DNA of 64,000 nucleotides from an alpha proteobacterium IMCC14465 (GTDB taxonomy: Bacteria; Pseudomonadota; Alphaproteobacteria; RS24): contig ALYF01000003.1 in the NCBI GenBank assembly GCA_000293845.2, positions 434,001 to 498,000 on the forward strand, read 5' to 3'. The position numbers and the translations under genes are program-made. Shown here one piece after another: positions 1-9,124 of this stretch; within the stretch, counting starts at the first letter, position 1; each line of letters starts with the position of its first letter. The notes beneath the pieces are model-generated. The model was not told the origin of the DNA, ran no database searches, and saw only the letters and a list, made by a program, of their open reading frames with translations.

Positions 1-504
1 TGGGCGTTGGTTTTTCGGGTCCCACTGATGTTGCGCAGATCGGAAAGAGAAAATGCGCTCCTTGGCGCGGCTTTTTTCTTCATCTCTGCGCGCGCCCCCA
101 AAAGCGGCATCAAATTCATATTTATCCAGCGCCTGTTTGAGCGCTTGTGTTTTCATAACATCTGTATGAACGGCAGAGCCATGTGTGAAAGGCCCAACAT
201 TATCCGCCAATCCCTCCGGATTGGTATGGGTCAGTAATTCGAGGCCAAGCTTGGCAACCAAATCATCCCGAAAAGAAATCATTTCTTTAAATTTCCAGCC
301 CGTATCAACATGCAGAAGTGGAAAAGGGGGCTTGGAGGGGTAAAAGGCTTTCATGGCGAGGTGCAGCATCACAGCGCTATCCTTGCCGACGGAATATAAC
401 ATGACGGGGTTTTGCGCCTCTGAAACAACTTCACGCATAATGTGAATGGCCTCAGCCTCAAGTCTCTGGAGATGCGTCAGGTGAATTTGTGCGGTTGCAG
501 ACAT
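1..504 (-). CDS. cysD: Sulfate adenylyltransferase subunit 2 (partial, C-terminus outside window)
   Basis: The first 168 codons are present, reading leftward off the window edge. CysD is the catalytic subunit of ATP sulfurylase; with the GTPase CysN it converts sulfate and ATP to adenylyl sulfate in the cytoplasm, the first step of sulfate assimilation. The PP-loop motif SVGKDS lies at about residues 38-43, and the family signature [16 protein letters not shown] begins near residue 135. The visible part ends in QWDPKNQRP, also typical of CysD. The family is about 300 residues, so nearly half is missing. The ATG at 502-504 has only a weak Shine-Dalgarno sequence (AGAAAGA). A perfect 20-bp palindrome lies about 60 bp upstream and could be an operator. 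Confidence 0.95.
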   Translation of the reverse strand, partial: MSATAQIHLTHLQRLEAEAIHIMREVVSEAQNPVMLYSVGKDSAVMLHLAMKAFYPSKPPFPLLHVDTGWKFKEMISFRDDLVAKLGLELLTHTNPEGLADNVGPFTHGSAVHTDVMKTQALKQALDKYEFDAAFGGARRDEEKSRAKERIFSFRSAQHQWDPKNQRP

Positions 505-562
505 AATAAATCTTTCTCTTGAATACGCTGAACTTACAGGAGGGGGCATGAAATACAATCAT

Positions 563-582
563 ATTCGTACATATGTACGAAT
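563..582. promoter_or_regulatory. Perfect 20-bp palindrome between cysD and the MaoC-like gene
   Basis: ATTCGTACATATGTACGAAT is identical to its reverse complement over all 20 bases. It lies 58 bp upstream of the cysD start (minus strand) and 112 bp upstream of the MaoC-like start (plus strand), where a dimeric repressor or activator of either gene would bind. The bound protein cannot be named from sequence. Confidence 0.5.
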
Positions 583-694
583 TAAGGTGTTTTTAGTCTC
601 ATTCCCCTCTATCTGCGTCTAGCAGGGTTATTTTGGCTTGTAATTCAGTCGGGCTTTGATAATCATGAAGGCAAATAAATTAAGTGAGGGACAC

Positions 695-1150
695 ATGGCT
701 ACAGTTTTTGAAACACCTATGGATATGCTGGGGACCGAAGGACAGACGCTCGGGACGTCAGAATGGATGGAGATTGATCAAGACAGGGTCAATATGTTTG
801 CCGATGCAACAGGCGACCATCAATGGATTCATATTAATAAGGAAATGGCTGAACAAAGCCCGTTCGGAACAACCATTGCACATGGTTTTCTCACGCTTTC
901 GCTGTTGCCCTATCTGATGAAAGAGACCTACTCAATTAATAAGGTCGCCATGGGCATTAATTATGGCTGTAACAAAGTGCGTTTCATCAATCCGGTTAAG
1001 GTAGGCTCGCGCGTGCGCGGCATATCTGAAGTTGTTTCGGTTGAAGAAGCCGGTGGCGGTATTCAACTGGTCGTCAAAGCAACGATTGAAATTGAAGGTG
1101 AAGAGAAACCTGCCTGCGTTGCTGAGACCGTTACACGCCTGTTCGGTTAA
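695..1150 (+). CDS. MaoC-family (R)-specific enoyl-CoA hydratase-like protein
   Basis: A 151-residue single hot-dog-fold protein of the MaoC/hydratase 2 family, which adds water to trans-2-enoyl-CoA thioesters or does related dehydrations in fatty acid or polyhydroxyalkanoate metabolism. The active-site block ATGDHQWIH is at residues 38-46; Asp41 and His46 form the expected catalytic pair, followed by PFGTTIAHGFLTLS. I chose the ATG at 695 over upstream in-frame ATGs at 656 and 665 because GAGGGA sits 5-10 bases before it and MATVFETP matches the usual start of this family. The gene stands alone, convergent with purH. The exact acyl substrate is unknown. Confidence 0.88.
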   Translation: MATVFETPMDMLGTEGQTLGTSEWMEIDQDRVNMFADATGDHQWIHINKEMAEQSPFGTTIAHGFLTLSLLPYLMKETYSINKVAMGINYGCNKVRFINPVKVGSRVRGISEVVSVEEAGGGIQLVVKATIEIEGEEKPACVAETVTRLFG

Positions 1151-1164
1151 TCAATTATCCAACT

Positions 1165-2757
1165 TTAATGCTTAAAGTGGCGCATCCCTGTGACCACCAT
1201 GGCTAGCCCTGCCTCATCCGCAGCAGCGATGACTTCGTCGTCGCGAATGGAACCGCCAGGTTGAATGACTGCCGTGACACCTGCCTGAGCCGCGCTGATA
1301 AGCCCGTCTGCAAAAGGGAAAAACGCATCCGATGCCACAACCGAGCCTTTTGTTAAGGCTTCGGTTTCATTGGCCGCTTTAGCAGCATCCTCCGATTTAC
1401 TGGCGGCGATACGCGCACTGTCAATCCGGCTCATTTGACCCGCGCCAATACCAACTGTTGCGCCGTTCTTGGCATAGACAATCGCATTAGATTTAACATG
1501 CTTGGCAACCCGAAAGGCAAATAGCATGTCTTCAAGTTCTCTGTCATCTGGCTGGCGTTTCGTCACTACCTGAAGCATATCGCGTGTAATCCGACCATTG
1601 TCGCGGTTTTGCACAAGCAGTCCGCCACTGACAGTTCTGACATCCAGCCCAGCTTCGGCAGGGTCCGGCATGCCGCCAGTGAGCAAGAGACGCACGTTTT
1701 TCTTCTTGCCAATAATGGCGCGGGCGTCTTCATCTGCATCCGGTGCGATAATAACTTCTGTGAAAATTTTGGTAACGGCAGCTGCGGTTTCGGCATCGAG
1801 CGGCTTATTGAGCGCAATAATGCCGCCAAAGGCGCTGACAGGGTCGCATTTCAGGGCATTGGCAAAAGCGTCCGACATGGTTGTAGCGGTGGCAACGCCG
1901 CAAGGATTGGCATGTTTGATAATGGCACAGGCTGGCGTGTCGGTATCCATTTCGGAAACCAGTTCAAAGGCGGCATTGGTGTCGTTAATATTATTAAAGG
2001 ATAGCTCTTTACCTTGAATTTGCGTTGCTGTTGCGACTCCAAAACGCGTCGGCCCGCCAACATAAAACCCTGCATTTTGATGCGGGTTCTCGCCATATCT
2101 TAATGATTGTTTCAAGTGCCCGCCTAGACTGCGATAAGCAGGCGCGCGCGGCGTGTCGAGCTGGTCGGCAAACCAATTTGAAATCGCCGCATCATAGGCC
2201 GCTGTGCGGGCATAGGCTTTTTGTGCGAGGGTCTTACGCAAGCTTCCCGGCAATTTGCCGTCATGTTCGTTGAGTGCTGTCAGCACAGTCGCGAAGTCCT
2301 GATGATCGACGATAACAGCAACATCGCCATGGTTCTTTGCCGCGGCGCGTATCATTGCCGGCCCGCCAATATCAATATTCTCGATGCATGTATCGAAGTC
2401 GCCGCCTGCTGCAAGCGTTTTTTCAAATGGGTAGAGGTTCACAACCAGCATATCAATAGGCTGGATGTCGTGTTCTGCCATGGCGGCTTTATGTGTTTCA
2501 TTATCGCGGATAGCTAGCAGACCCCCATGTACGCCGGGATGGAGCGTCTTGACGCGCCCATCCATCATATCAGGATAGCCTGTTAATTCAGACACATCGC
2601 GAACCGCAAGCCCTGCTTTGGACAATGTATCTGCTGTGCCGCCTGTCGAGACCAGCTCAATGTTTTTTTCTGCTAATGCTGTTGCGAATGCGACAATGCC
2701 ATCCTTGTCGGAAACTGAAATCAATGCTCTTGAAACCGGACGTAGAGAATCAACCAA
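1165..2757 (-). CDS. purH: Bifunctional AICAR formyltransferase/IMP cyclohydrolase
   Basis: PurH performs the last two steps of purine synthesis: formylation of AICAR with 10-formyltetrahydrofolate, then ring closure to IMP. The N-terminal cyclohydrolase (MGS-like) domain carries [14 protein letters not shown] at about residues 66-79. The transformylase domain carries LRYGENPHQ near 219 and the catalytic KHANPCG at 281-287. The start is probably the TTG at 2755-2757: AAAGGAG lies 8 bases upstream, and the resulting protein [18 protein letters not shown] begins like other PurH proteins and is 530 residues, the normal size. An ATG at 2793 would add 12 unconserved residues. The next gene downstream on this strand is cysD, beyond the divergent MaoC gene. 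Confidence 0.96.
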   Translation of the reverse strand: MVDSLRPVSRALISVSDKDGIVAFATALAEKNIELVSTGGTADTLSKAGLAVRDVSELTGYPDMMDGRVKTLHPGVHGGLLAIRDNETHKAAMAEHDIQPIDMLVVNLYPFEKTLAAGGDFDTCIENIDIGGPAMIRAAAKNHGDVAVIVDHQDFATVLTALNEHDGKLPGSLRKTLAQKAYARTAAYDAAISNWFADQLDTPRAPAYRSLGGHLKQSLRYGENPHQNAGFYVGGPTRFGVATATQIQGKELSFNNINDTNAAFELVSEMDTDTPACAIIKHANPCGVATATTMSDAFANALKCDPVSAFGGIIALNKPLDAETAAAVTKIFTEVIIAPDADEDARAIIGKKKNVRLLLTGGMPDPAEAGLDVRTVSGGLLVQNRDNGRITRDMLQVVTKRQPDDRELEDMLFAFRVAKHVKSNAIVYAKNGATVGIGAGQMSRIDSARIAASKSEDAAKAANETEALTKGSVVASDAFFPFADGLISAAQAGVTAVIQPGGSIRDDEVIAAADEAGLAMVVTGMRHFKH

Positions 2758-2869
2758 ACTTATATCTCCTTTTGAATGACAGTATACTTTCAAAAAATAG
2801 GCTTAAAATAAAGCGGCAACATAGAGTCGATATGCAGGGATTCGACAAGCCGAGCAAGGTGAGACCGCC

Positions 2870-4570
2870 TCACTTTTGCGCAATGTCGTGGGCAACTTTC
2901 AGCCCCCAATTAATGAAAGCCCCCTTATTGTCCGACATGCCGGTCAGAACAATTTGATTGCTGCGCACCGGATAGCCATGACGCCCCATATATACACTTT
3001 CCATGACCTGCATGCTTTCAAGATGCGTACCGCTGCAAAGAAAAATCCAACCCGGCCCTTTTTTATAGACCAGCAAAACGGATTTGCCGTCTGAGGATGC
3101 GGAGACATTAATATCGGGATGCAGGTGAAACCGGATAACAAATTTAGACGGCGTTTGAATTTTGCCCGACGGTAGAAGCGAATCTTCCCCCCGAAAATCG
3201 TAACCATCCGTCATCAGATATATGCGCCGATGGTGGGAATAGCCGTTTAATTTGGCAAATAAATTATGTGAGGCTTCAAGCCAAGTGCCGCCGGGGTCTT
3301 CAATCCGTCTTGCCACACATTTCAAATTTGGTACTGACAATCTCGTGCCAAGCAATTTTTTGGAGAAATCATTTGTTAAAAAGAAATTTGATGACAGGCT
3401 CGGAAAACTCAATGTGTTATGCGCGGCCGGGGTGCGAGACGCTTCCCGCCACTCACTCCCATTAACAAGGTTAGGCCCGCAATTTACAAAAATACGCTGG
3501 GTATGATGCGTGAATTCAAAGGCCAGCGGTGCGATATGCGCTTGCTGGCTATACGTTGCTGGCGGTGGTTTACCAACATCCATCATAATATGGCTTTGCC
3601 CTGATGTGAGCTTTTGATAGCCGCTTGCCGTCGCGTATTGAAAAGACTTGGACTTTCTTTGCTGCAGTTTTTTGGCAGCGTCTATGAGGGTTTTTTCACC
3701 CTGTGTGCTGCCGTTAAAGACACAATACTGACCGTCTGGATAGCAATAAAAATTAATCGCTGAGGAGATAAGATTACAGCTATTATTAATATCCTGCGGC
3801 ACCTCAATATTGCGCTGCAGCATGGCGGAGCGAATGGCGGTGAGATCCATGAGAATTTGTGAAAGAATTTTGGGGTCACGGCTAATGTGACCCCCATCCT
3901 GCAATATTTGTTTTTTCAATTCACGGCATAGAATGCGGATGCCGGCCTTTAGTCGCCCGCCCCCGCCGGTTATCGCAAAGGCTGAATAGGTTAAGCCACA
4001 TGCTGAGACAATGCGGGCATATCCTGGAAGTGTGCTTTCCACCATATGTTCAAGATAACGCGCCTGTGTTCCCATAGAGGCCATAACTTTGGCGCGGTCT
4101 ATGGTTGTCATAAGCGGCAATAAAATTGGCAAAGATTGACTCCAGACCATGAGTCTGCGCGCGACAATCTCTGACCGCCAAGCAAGGCGATTGCTCAGCG
4201 TGGTATAGGTCACCCAATCCAATATCGCCTGCATGGCAATTTTATTTGTTTGCGGCGTATTAAGCGCGATGATGTGCTGGAGCCAGTCAAAGCTTTGTAA
4301 AGACAAGGCCCATTCTTCATTGGGCGGGCGCAGATAAAATGGGTTATTGCTCGGTGCATGGACAATAGCACCGGGCAGGGAATAATCGCCATTCAGCCAC
4401 GCTTCCCCCCGTACCGGATTGCCGGGGCTCAACGATGCGGGATAGGAGATGCCCGGTTCAGAATAAGGGCCATCAAGTAATGGTCTGTTAGGGAGATATA
4501 TGAGAAGCCAGCGCTTGCACTTCCAGAAAACTCTGAGGATAAAGGCGGCTATCAAATCAGTATAATGCAT
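2870..4570 (-). CDS. Heparinase II/III family protein
   Basis: A 566-residue protein resembling the heparinase II/III-like proteins that sit next to purH and rsmB in many alphaproteobacteria. The N-terminal two thirds would be an all-helical toroid. The C-terminal beta-rich heparinase_II_III domain contains FVNCGPNLVNG followed by WREASRTPAAHNTLSF, the conserved Asn-Gly and Arg-Thr-x-Ala-His-x-Thr-Leu pattern. Family members cleave uronate-containing polysaccharides by beta-elimination, but for this chromosomal subgroup the true substrate is unknown and a cell-envelope role is only inferred. No classical signal peptide is obvious at the N-terminus (MHYTDLIAAFILRVFWKCKR). It is probably cotranscribed with rpe upstream (20-bp gap). 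Confidence 0.85.
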   Translation of the reverse strand: MHYTDLIAAFILRVFWKCKRWLLIYLPNRPLLDGPYSEPGISYPASLSPGNPVRGEAWLNGDYSLPGAIVHAPSNNPFYLRPPNEEWALSLQSFDWLQHIIALNTPQTNKIAMQAILDWVTYTTLSNRLAWRSEIVARRLMVWSQSLPILLPLMTTIDRAKVMASMGTQARYLEHMVESTLPGYARIVSACGLTYSAFAITGGGGRLKAGIRILCRELKKQILQDGGHISRDPKILSQILMDLTAIRSAMLQRNIEVPQDINNSCNLISSAINFYCYPDGQYCVFNGSTQGEKTLIDAAKKLQQRKSKSFQYATASGYQKLTSGQSHIMMDVGKPPPATYSQQAHIAPLAFEFTHHTQRIFVNCGPNLVNGSEWREASRTPAAHNTLSFPSLSSNFFLTNDFSKKLLGTRLSVPNLKCVARRIEDPGGTWLEASHNLFAKLNGYSHHRRIYLMTDGYDFRGEDSLLPSGKIQTPSKFVIRFHLHPDINVSASSDGKSVLLVYKKGPGWIFLCSGTHLESMQVMESVYMGRHGYPVRSNQIVLTGMSDNKGAFINWGLKVAHDIAQK

Positions 4571-4590
4571 TAAGCAAAACCGCTTATGTT

Positions 4591-5262
4591 CTAGCCGGAG
4601 GGCCTTAGAGCCTTGATGTTGTCGGCATAGGCCTGTTTTCCATTCTGGAATATGGCTGTTCCGGCAACAAGCACATCGGCTCCGGCGGCAATAATTTCCT
4701 CGGCATTTTCTGAATTAACCCCGCCGTCAACTTCCAGTTCTATCGGACGTCCGGCAGCGGTGATGAGGTCGCGAAGGCGACGAATTTTGTCTAATTGGGT
4801 TCTTATAAATTTCTGCCCGCCAAAGCCGGGATTAACCGACATGACAAGGATGAGGTCAATATCGTCCATCAATTCTTCTAGCGCGGCAATCGGCGTTGCG
4901 GGGTTTAGAGATATACCGGCTTTGCATCCGGCCGCCTTGATGGCCTGAACGGTGCGATGCGGATGCGGGCCAGCTTCGGGATGGAAGGTGATAATATCTG
5001 CCCCTGCTTCGGCAAATAAATCGATAAAGGAATCTACCGGAGATATCATGAGATGGACATCAAGAGGTTTGCTGGCATGTGGTTTGATGGCTTTGACAAC
5101 AGCTGGTCCTATCGTCAAATTAGGGACAAAATGCCCGTCCATCACGTCAATATGAACATAATCACAACCGGCGTCACAAATCGCAGTCACCTCGTCTCCG
5201 AGGCAAGCAAAATCTGCCGCAAGAATCGAGGGTGAAATTTTTACTCTGCTGGCGGGACTCAT
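4591..5262 (-). CDS. rpe: Ribulose-phosphate 3-epimerase
   Basis: A 223-residue TIM-barrel enzyme that interconverts ribulose 5-phosphate and xylulose 5-phosphate in the pentose phosphate pathway. Family motifs appear in order: SILAADFACLGDEV near residue 11, the metal-binding stretch VHIDVMDGHFVPN, LDVHLMI, VNPGFGGQKFI and ELEVDGGVN. The length is normal. The ATG at 5262 is the natural start (MSPASRVKISPSILAADF). It lies just upstream of the heparinase-like gene on the same strand, so the two probably share a transcript. Confidence 0.96.
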   Translation of the reverse strand: MSPASRVKISPSILAADFACLGDEVTAICDAGCDYVHIDVMDGHFVPNLTIGPAVVKAIKPHASKPLDVHLMISPVDSFIDLFAEAGADIITFHPEAGPHPHRTVQAIKAAGCKAGISLNPATPIAALEELMDDIDLILVMSVNPGFGGQKFIRTQLDKIRRLRDLITAAGRPIELEVDGGVNSENAEEIIAAGADVLVAGTAIFQNGKQAYADNIKALRPSG

Positions 5263-5377
5263 TTATTCCCCTAAATATTTGTGATGCATATTTGTGAATT
5301 ATTAAATGATTAAAGCAGTTTAATGCTTCTAGCAAGCAAGTGATTAGGGGTTATACCGTGTTTTTAATGCGGCTGGA

Positions 5378-7402
5378 TTATGACGCTTCAATGCCCAGCC
5401 CGTCTCGCAGAGGTTTGAGGCGAGAGACATAGGCTTCCCATTCCTTGGAGCTGTTTTTATACATTTTCTGGCGCACCTGAACCTGACTTGCGGTTTTGAC
5501 ATTACGTTCGGTTTTATGAAAGTCGATACAGGCCGGTTCAAAGTCGACTTGGCAGAAGTCTAGTAAAGCCTGCGTTTGTGGTTTTTGGTTTGTGGTTAAT
5601 TTCTCGTAATCCAGTTCATATATGGCGTCACCGAATTTGCCGCGCCAAAATTCCATTAAATCCAGATAGGCCTTGTAGTGATGTGCGAGATTTTCGAGGC
5701 TATAGCTGTAATCCATACCCCGCGATTTAAACTGATGTTTGAAACTTGACCAGCACACAGCCATCGAGTCTCTGCTGATGTTAATAATTTTGGCGTCCGG
5801 GAAAGCGGCATGAATAAACCCGAGTCGCAAAAAGTTATGAGGCATTTTGTCAGTCAAAATGCGTTCGGCGCATTTGATTTCTGAAATATTGTCTAGATAA
5901 GTCTGTCCGATTGACCCAAATGCGCGATCAATAAGTTTGACATGGGGCTGGCGCGAAAAATGATACAATAGTTCGCCCGTAGCTTCGCCCATGGCATCCA
6001 ACTCACCACCACCAAAAATTTTGGAATGACTTGCCAGTATCTGTTCGACAAGACTGGTTCCCGAGCGCGGCATACCAATGATAAAAATCATTTTTTTATT
6101 GCTTCTTTTGGCTTTCGGGCGCGCCAGAGACGGGTCGAGTTGTTTAAAATCGATAGGGCTGAAAATATGTTTCAAGTTAAAGCATAATTTATCGACATAA
6201 GCCGTGTCGTAAGGGTGCAAGGTCTCATGGAGCTGGTTGGCCTTGCTGAGAATGTTGAAGGCTTTTGTGGTTCTTCCTAAATCGTCATAGGTTTTGCCCA
6301 CAGCAAAGCCGATATTGACATCCCTTATATCCGGCTTGTCGGCATTTTCTTTAAAGGCTTTATTAAATGACTTCTCGAGCCACTCAAGATTGACCTTATC
6401 GGGGTCTGTTACTTTTTGAAGTTTAATCATCGCCGTCAGAGCGCCGGAACTGTTTTTATCTTTGGATAAGGCCTTTCGAAATGACTTAGCCGCTTCCTGC
6501 TTCATGCCGGCGACCATATGAATATGTCCCTGCTTCACATAAGCATCGATTTCAGCTTGTTTGTCCTCAATCAGGGTGTCGCAAAGTTTTAATGCCTCGT
6601 CATTTTTATCTGCCCCATGAAGCGCATCAATCAGGGATAATTTGATTTCTCGCGCCTCTTGATGACTGTCTTTTGGGAGCTGTTTCAGGCGTTGCTTAAA
6701 AAACGTGGCGGCTTTGTTGTATTTCTTTGCTTCCAAAAAAGTTGTGCCGAGAGCCGCGTGAATCTCAGGGTTGTCAGGCTCAAGAGCATAGGCTTGCTCT
6801 AAGGCATCGGCGGCAAGGTGATAAAGCTCAACACCGGTATACCCATTTACCAGCGCATAAAGTGACGGCATATGTTTTGGGTTGTGCGCCAAATGAGCCT
6901 TGCCGGTATTAATCATACCTAGAAAGTCATTGAGTTGGCTGAGACACCCCAGCAGATTGGTGACATGCGTTTCATCTCCAGGGTTCATCTTGACGAGTTT
7001 TTCCAGATAAGGCTTTCCCTTCTGGTGGGCGTTCTGCATCAGGCAAGTGCGTGCAATCATTTCGACCAGCATGGGGTGGTCGGGATATATTTTGAGCAGA
7101 TTTTCTGCATAAGCAATGGCTTCTGCTATCTGCCCGTTTTGCAACATGCCCGTAAGCTTTTGGCGTTCGTCATCACTTATCGCCGCTCCGGAAGGTGCGG
7201 TATTTGATGGGGTCTTTGTTGGGGCTTTTGACGGGGATAAAGAAGGCGCTCCATTAAGGGCCTCCAGCGCTTTGCGGGCGCGCAGATTTTGCGGATAGCT
7301 CTCTATGATTTGTGTGTAAAGTACGCGTGCCGCGTTTATATCGCCATTTTGGGCAAGTTTCTTGGCACTTGTCAGAAGTCGGTCTACTGAAATTTGGGAC
7401 AT
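5378..7402 (-). CDS. TPR-repeat sulfotransferase family protein
   Basis: A 674-residue two-part protein. Residues 1 to about 400 contain several tetratricopeptide-like helical pairs (for example ALEQAYALEPDNPEIHAALG). From about residue 438 there is a sulfotransferase domain: FIIGMPRSGTSLVEQILASH is the loop that binds the 5'-phosphosulfate of PAPS, and INISRDSMAVCWSSFKHQF is the later 3'-phosphate-binding region. Such proteins transfer sulfate to a sugar, lipid or protein acceptor; the acceptor cannot be deduced. No signal peptide is seen, so it is likely cytoplasmic. It sits between rpe and rsmB, a place often without such a gene, which suggests an accessory insertion. Confidence 0.88.
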   Translation of the reverse strand: MSQISVDRLLTSAKKLAQNGDINAARVLYTQIIESYPQNLRARKALEALNGAPSLSPSKAPTKTPSNTAPSGAAISDDERQKLTGMLQNGQIAEAIAYAENLLKIYPDHPMLVEMIARTCLMQNAHQKGKPYLEKLVKMNPGDETHVTNLLGCLSQLNDFLGMINTGKAHLAHNPKHMPSLYALVNGYTGVELYHLAADALEQAYALEPDNPEIHAALGTTFLEAKKYNKAATFFKQRLKQLPKDSHQEAREIKLSLIDALHGADKNDEALKLCDTLIEDKQAEIDAYVKQGHIHMVAGMKQEAAKSFRKALSKDKNSSGALTAMIKLQKVTDPDKVNLEWLEKSFNKAFKENADKPDIRDVNIGFAVGKTYDDLGRTTKAFNILSKANQLHETLHPYDTAYVDKLCFNLKHIFSPIDFKQLDPSLARPKAKRSNKKMIFIIGMPRSGTSLVEQILASHSKIFGGGELDAMGEATGELLYHFSRQPHVKLIDRAFGSIGQTYLDNISEIKCAERILTDKMPHNFLRLGFIHAAFPDAKIINISRDSMAVCWSSFKHQFKSRGMDYSYSLENLAHHYKAYLDLMEFWRGKFGDAIYELDYEKLTTNQKPQTQALLDFCQVDFEPACIDFHKTERNVKTASQVQVRQKMYKNSSKEWEAYVSRLKPLRDGLGIEAS

Positions 7403-7496
7403 TTATTTTTTTATTATTCTTTTTTTTCTGTGATTTTTATTATGCGATTAGGCGTAGATTATAAATTCTATTTTGAAATGCAAGGCACTTCTGGTG

Positions 7497-8867
7497 TCAG
7501 GCTTTAATCTTTCTTAAGACGCTCGCGAAAAACCCGTCCATGCCGCCCTTATCGTGCCAATTCGCTGGGGTGGTTCTTAAATAGCTAAATCCTTTTTCCC
7601 CGCTCATCTGGTTGCATAATTCTTCGGGAAGGCCGGCGGGGGCGCAGGCTTCATAATTTGGATGCCGGTCGAGAAAGTCTTTTATTTGCGCTTCACCCTC
7701 GCGCTGGTCGAGCGAGCAGGTCACATAGGTTAACATCCCGCCAATGCTGAGCCATTGGTCGGCGTGGTCGAGCATCGCCTTTTGAATTTCTGTTAGCTTG
7801 AGAACATCTTTATCCCGGCGATGCAAGGGCAGGTCAGGGTGGCGGCGAATAGTGCCGGTGGCGGAACAAGGAGCGTCCAATAAAATGGCATCAAATGTTT
7901 TGTCAGTGAGTTGGGCTATGTTATCCGCCATCACATCAGCTTGAATAATGTCTGCTTTTAATCTGGTGCGAGATAAATTGGCCTTGAGCCTGTCTAGTCT
8001 GGCGGCTGAAATATCCAAGGCCGTAACCTGATGCCCGAGCGCGGCAAGTTGCATGGTTTTGCCACCCGGTGCGGCACAGAGGTCGAGTATCTGTGCGTCA
8101 GTTGTCATGTTTTGTGAGAGCATCTTATCGAGCCAGACGACAGGCAAGGTGGCGGCATAATCTTGTACCCACCAGTCGCCTGCGTCAAAGCCGGGCAAGG
8201 TTTCAACATCGGCTGTATCACTCAGTCTTATTAAATTGGGTGATAGCGGGTCAGCGCTCAAGCTGGATGTGTCTGTTTGTTTTAATGCATCCATAAATGC
8301 GGGAATGGCGTCGGTAGATTTAAAACATAAATCCAGCTGGGGTTTTTGGCAGTGCATATCGGCAATAATCTGCGCGGTCTCGTCGCCATAATTTTCCAGC
8401 CAGTTGGATGCCATCCAGTCTGGGAAATTTGACAGCGGGTCATAACCCAGCCCCCAATCTTTATTGGTATCTTTATTATCTGTCTCTTTGGTTTCCTTGA
8501 TGAGCTTTCTCAACACAGCATTAATTAAGCCACGATAGGGCGCTTCGCCGCGCCCGCACGCATTGACGGTTTCGGCTACGGCGGCATGGTCGGGAATATC
8601 CATTAACAGAATTTGCACAGCGCCAATCTGGAGGAGTGCGCGCGCCAGATGAGGTCTTCCAGGAATGTTGCGTTTAATATATTTTGCCAAAATGCTGGAG
8701 ATATCGCCGCGTCGCCGCAGGGCAAACATAACCATGGCCTTGGCAAGACGACGGTCGGGCGGGGATAGATCAGACAGCCTGTCAGCGGCTTCATCCATGG
8801 TTTTCCCGCGCTCAATAGCTGCCAGCATAGCGGCGGCGGCACGACGGCAATTCGGTTTTTTTGTCAT
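7497..8867 (-). CDS. rsmB: 16S rRNA (cytosine967-C5)-methyltransferase RsmB
   Basis: A 456-residue rRNA methyltransferase. The N-terminal NusB-like RNA-binding domain (about residues 5-140) includes MLAAIERGKTMDEAADRL and VNACGRGEAPYRGLINAVLR. The C-terminal Rossmann domain has the SAM-binding DLCAAPGGKTMQLAALG, the catalytic loop DAPCSATGTIRRHPD with its active-site Cys, and VTCSLDQREGE with the second conserved Cys. It methylates C967 of 16S rRNA using S-adenosylmethionine. The length fits the family. It is transcribed leftward from a short divergent region shared with the SdhAF4-like gene. Confidence 0.94.
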   Translation of the reverse strand: MTKKPNCRRAAAAMLAAIERGKTMDEAADRLSDLSPPDRRLAKAMVMFALRRRGDISSILAKYIKRNIPGRPHLARALLQIGAVQILLMDIPDHAAVAETVNACGRGEAPYRGLINAVLRKLIKETKETDNKDTNKDWGLGYDPLSNFPDWMASNWLENYGDETAQIIADMHCQKPQLDLCFKSTDAIPAFMDALKQTDTSSLSADPLSPNLIRLSDTADVETLPGFDAGDWWVQDYAATLPVVWLDKMLSQNMTTDAQILDLCAAPGGKTMQLAALGHQVTALDISAARLDRLKANLSRTRLKADIIQADVMADNIAQLTDKTFDAILLDAPCSATGTIRRHPDLPLHRRDKDVLKLTEIQKAMLDHADQWLSIGGMLTYVTCSLDQREGEAQIKDFLDRHPNYEACAPAGLPEELCNQMSGEKGFSYLRTTPANWHDKGGMDGFFASVLRKIKA

Positions 8868-8929
8868 TCTCTCACCAATCTCCCGTCAATTTACTTGGCA
8901 TATCGCCCTTATGATACCATATATGCTTC

Positions 8930-9118
8930 ATGACAACCGAAACTGAAAATTCCAAAAAGCGGCGGCGTGATGCTGCGAAGCGCGCGCTAGAAGAAGCCGC
9001 ACATCGTCGGCAGGAAGAAATCGAAGCGCAACTCCCGCCGGAAAAAGGCGGGCAGGACGGTCCCGAACCCACTCGTTATGGGGATTGGGAGAAAAAAGGC
9101 ATTGTTACGGACTTCTAA
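8930..9118 (+). CDS. DUF1674 / succinate dehydrogenase assembly factor 4-like protein
   Basis: A 62-residue protein. A charged, helical N-terminal half (KKRRRDAAKRALEEAAHRR) leads to the conserved C-terminal signature GPEPTRYGDWEKKGIVTDF of DUF1674, the family that includes eukaryotic SDHAF4/Sdh8. SDHAF4 binds flavinylated SdhA and helps assemble complex II; a similar role here is inferred from homology. Its likely partner sdhA is at the other end of this window, 53 kb away. It is divergent from rsmB and ends 6 bp from the convergent acs gene. The ATG at 8930 is the only reasonable start. Confidence 0.85.
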   Translation: MTTETENSKKRRRDAAKRALEEAAHRRQEEIEAQLPPEKGGQDGPEPTRYGDWEKKGIVTDF

Positions 9119-9124
9119 TTTGAG

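Noticed and set aside
1598-2017. Long plus-strand frames opposite purH
   Set aside because: Antisense shadows of a well-supported enzyme gene.
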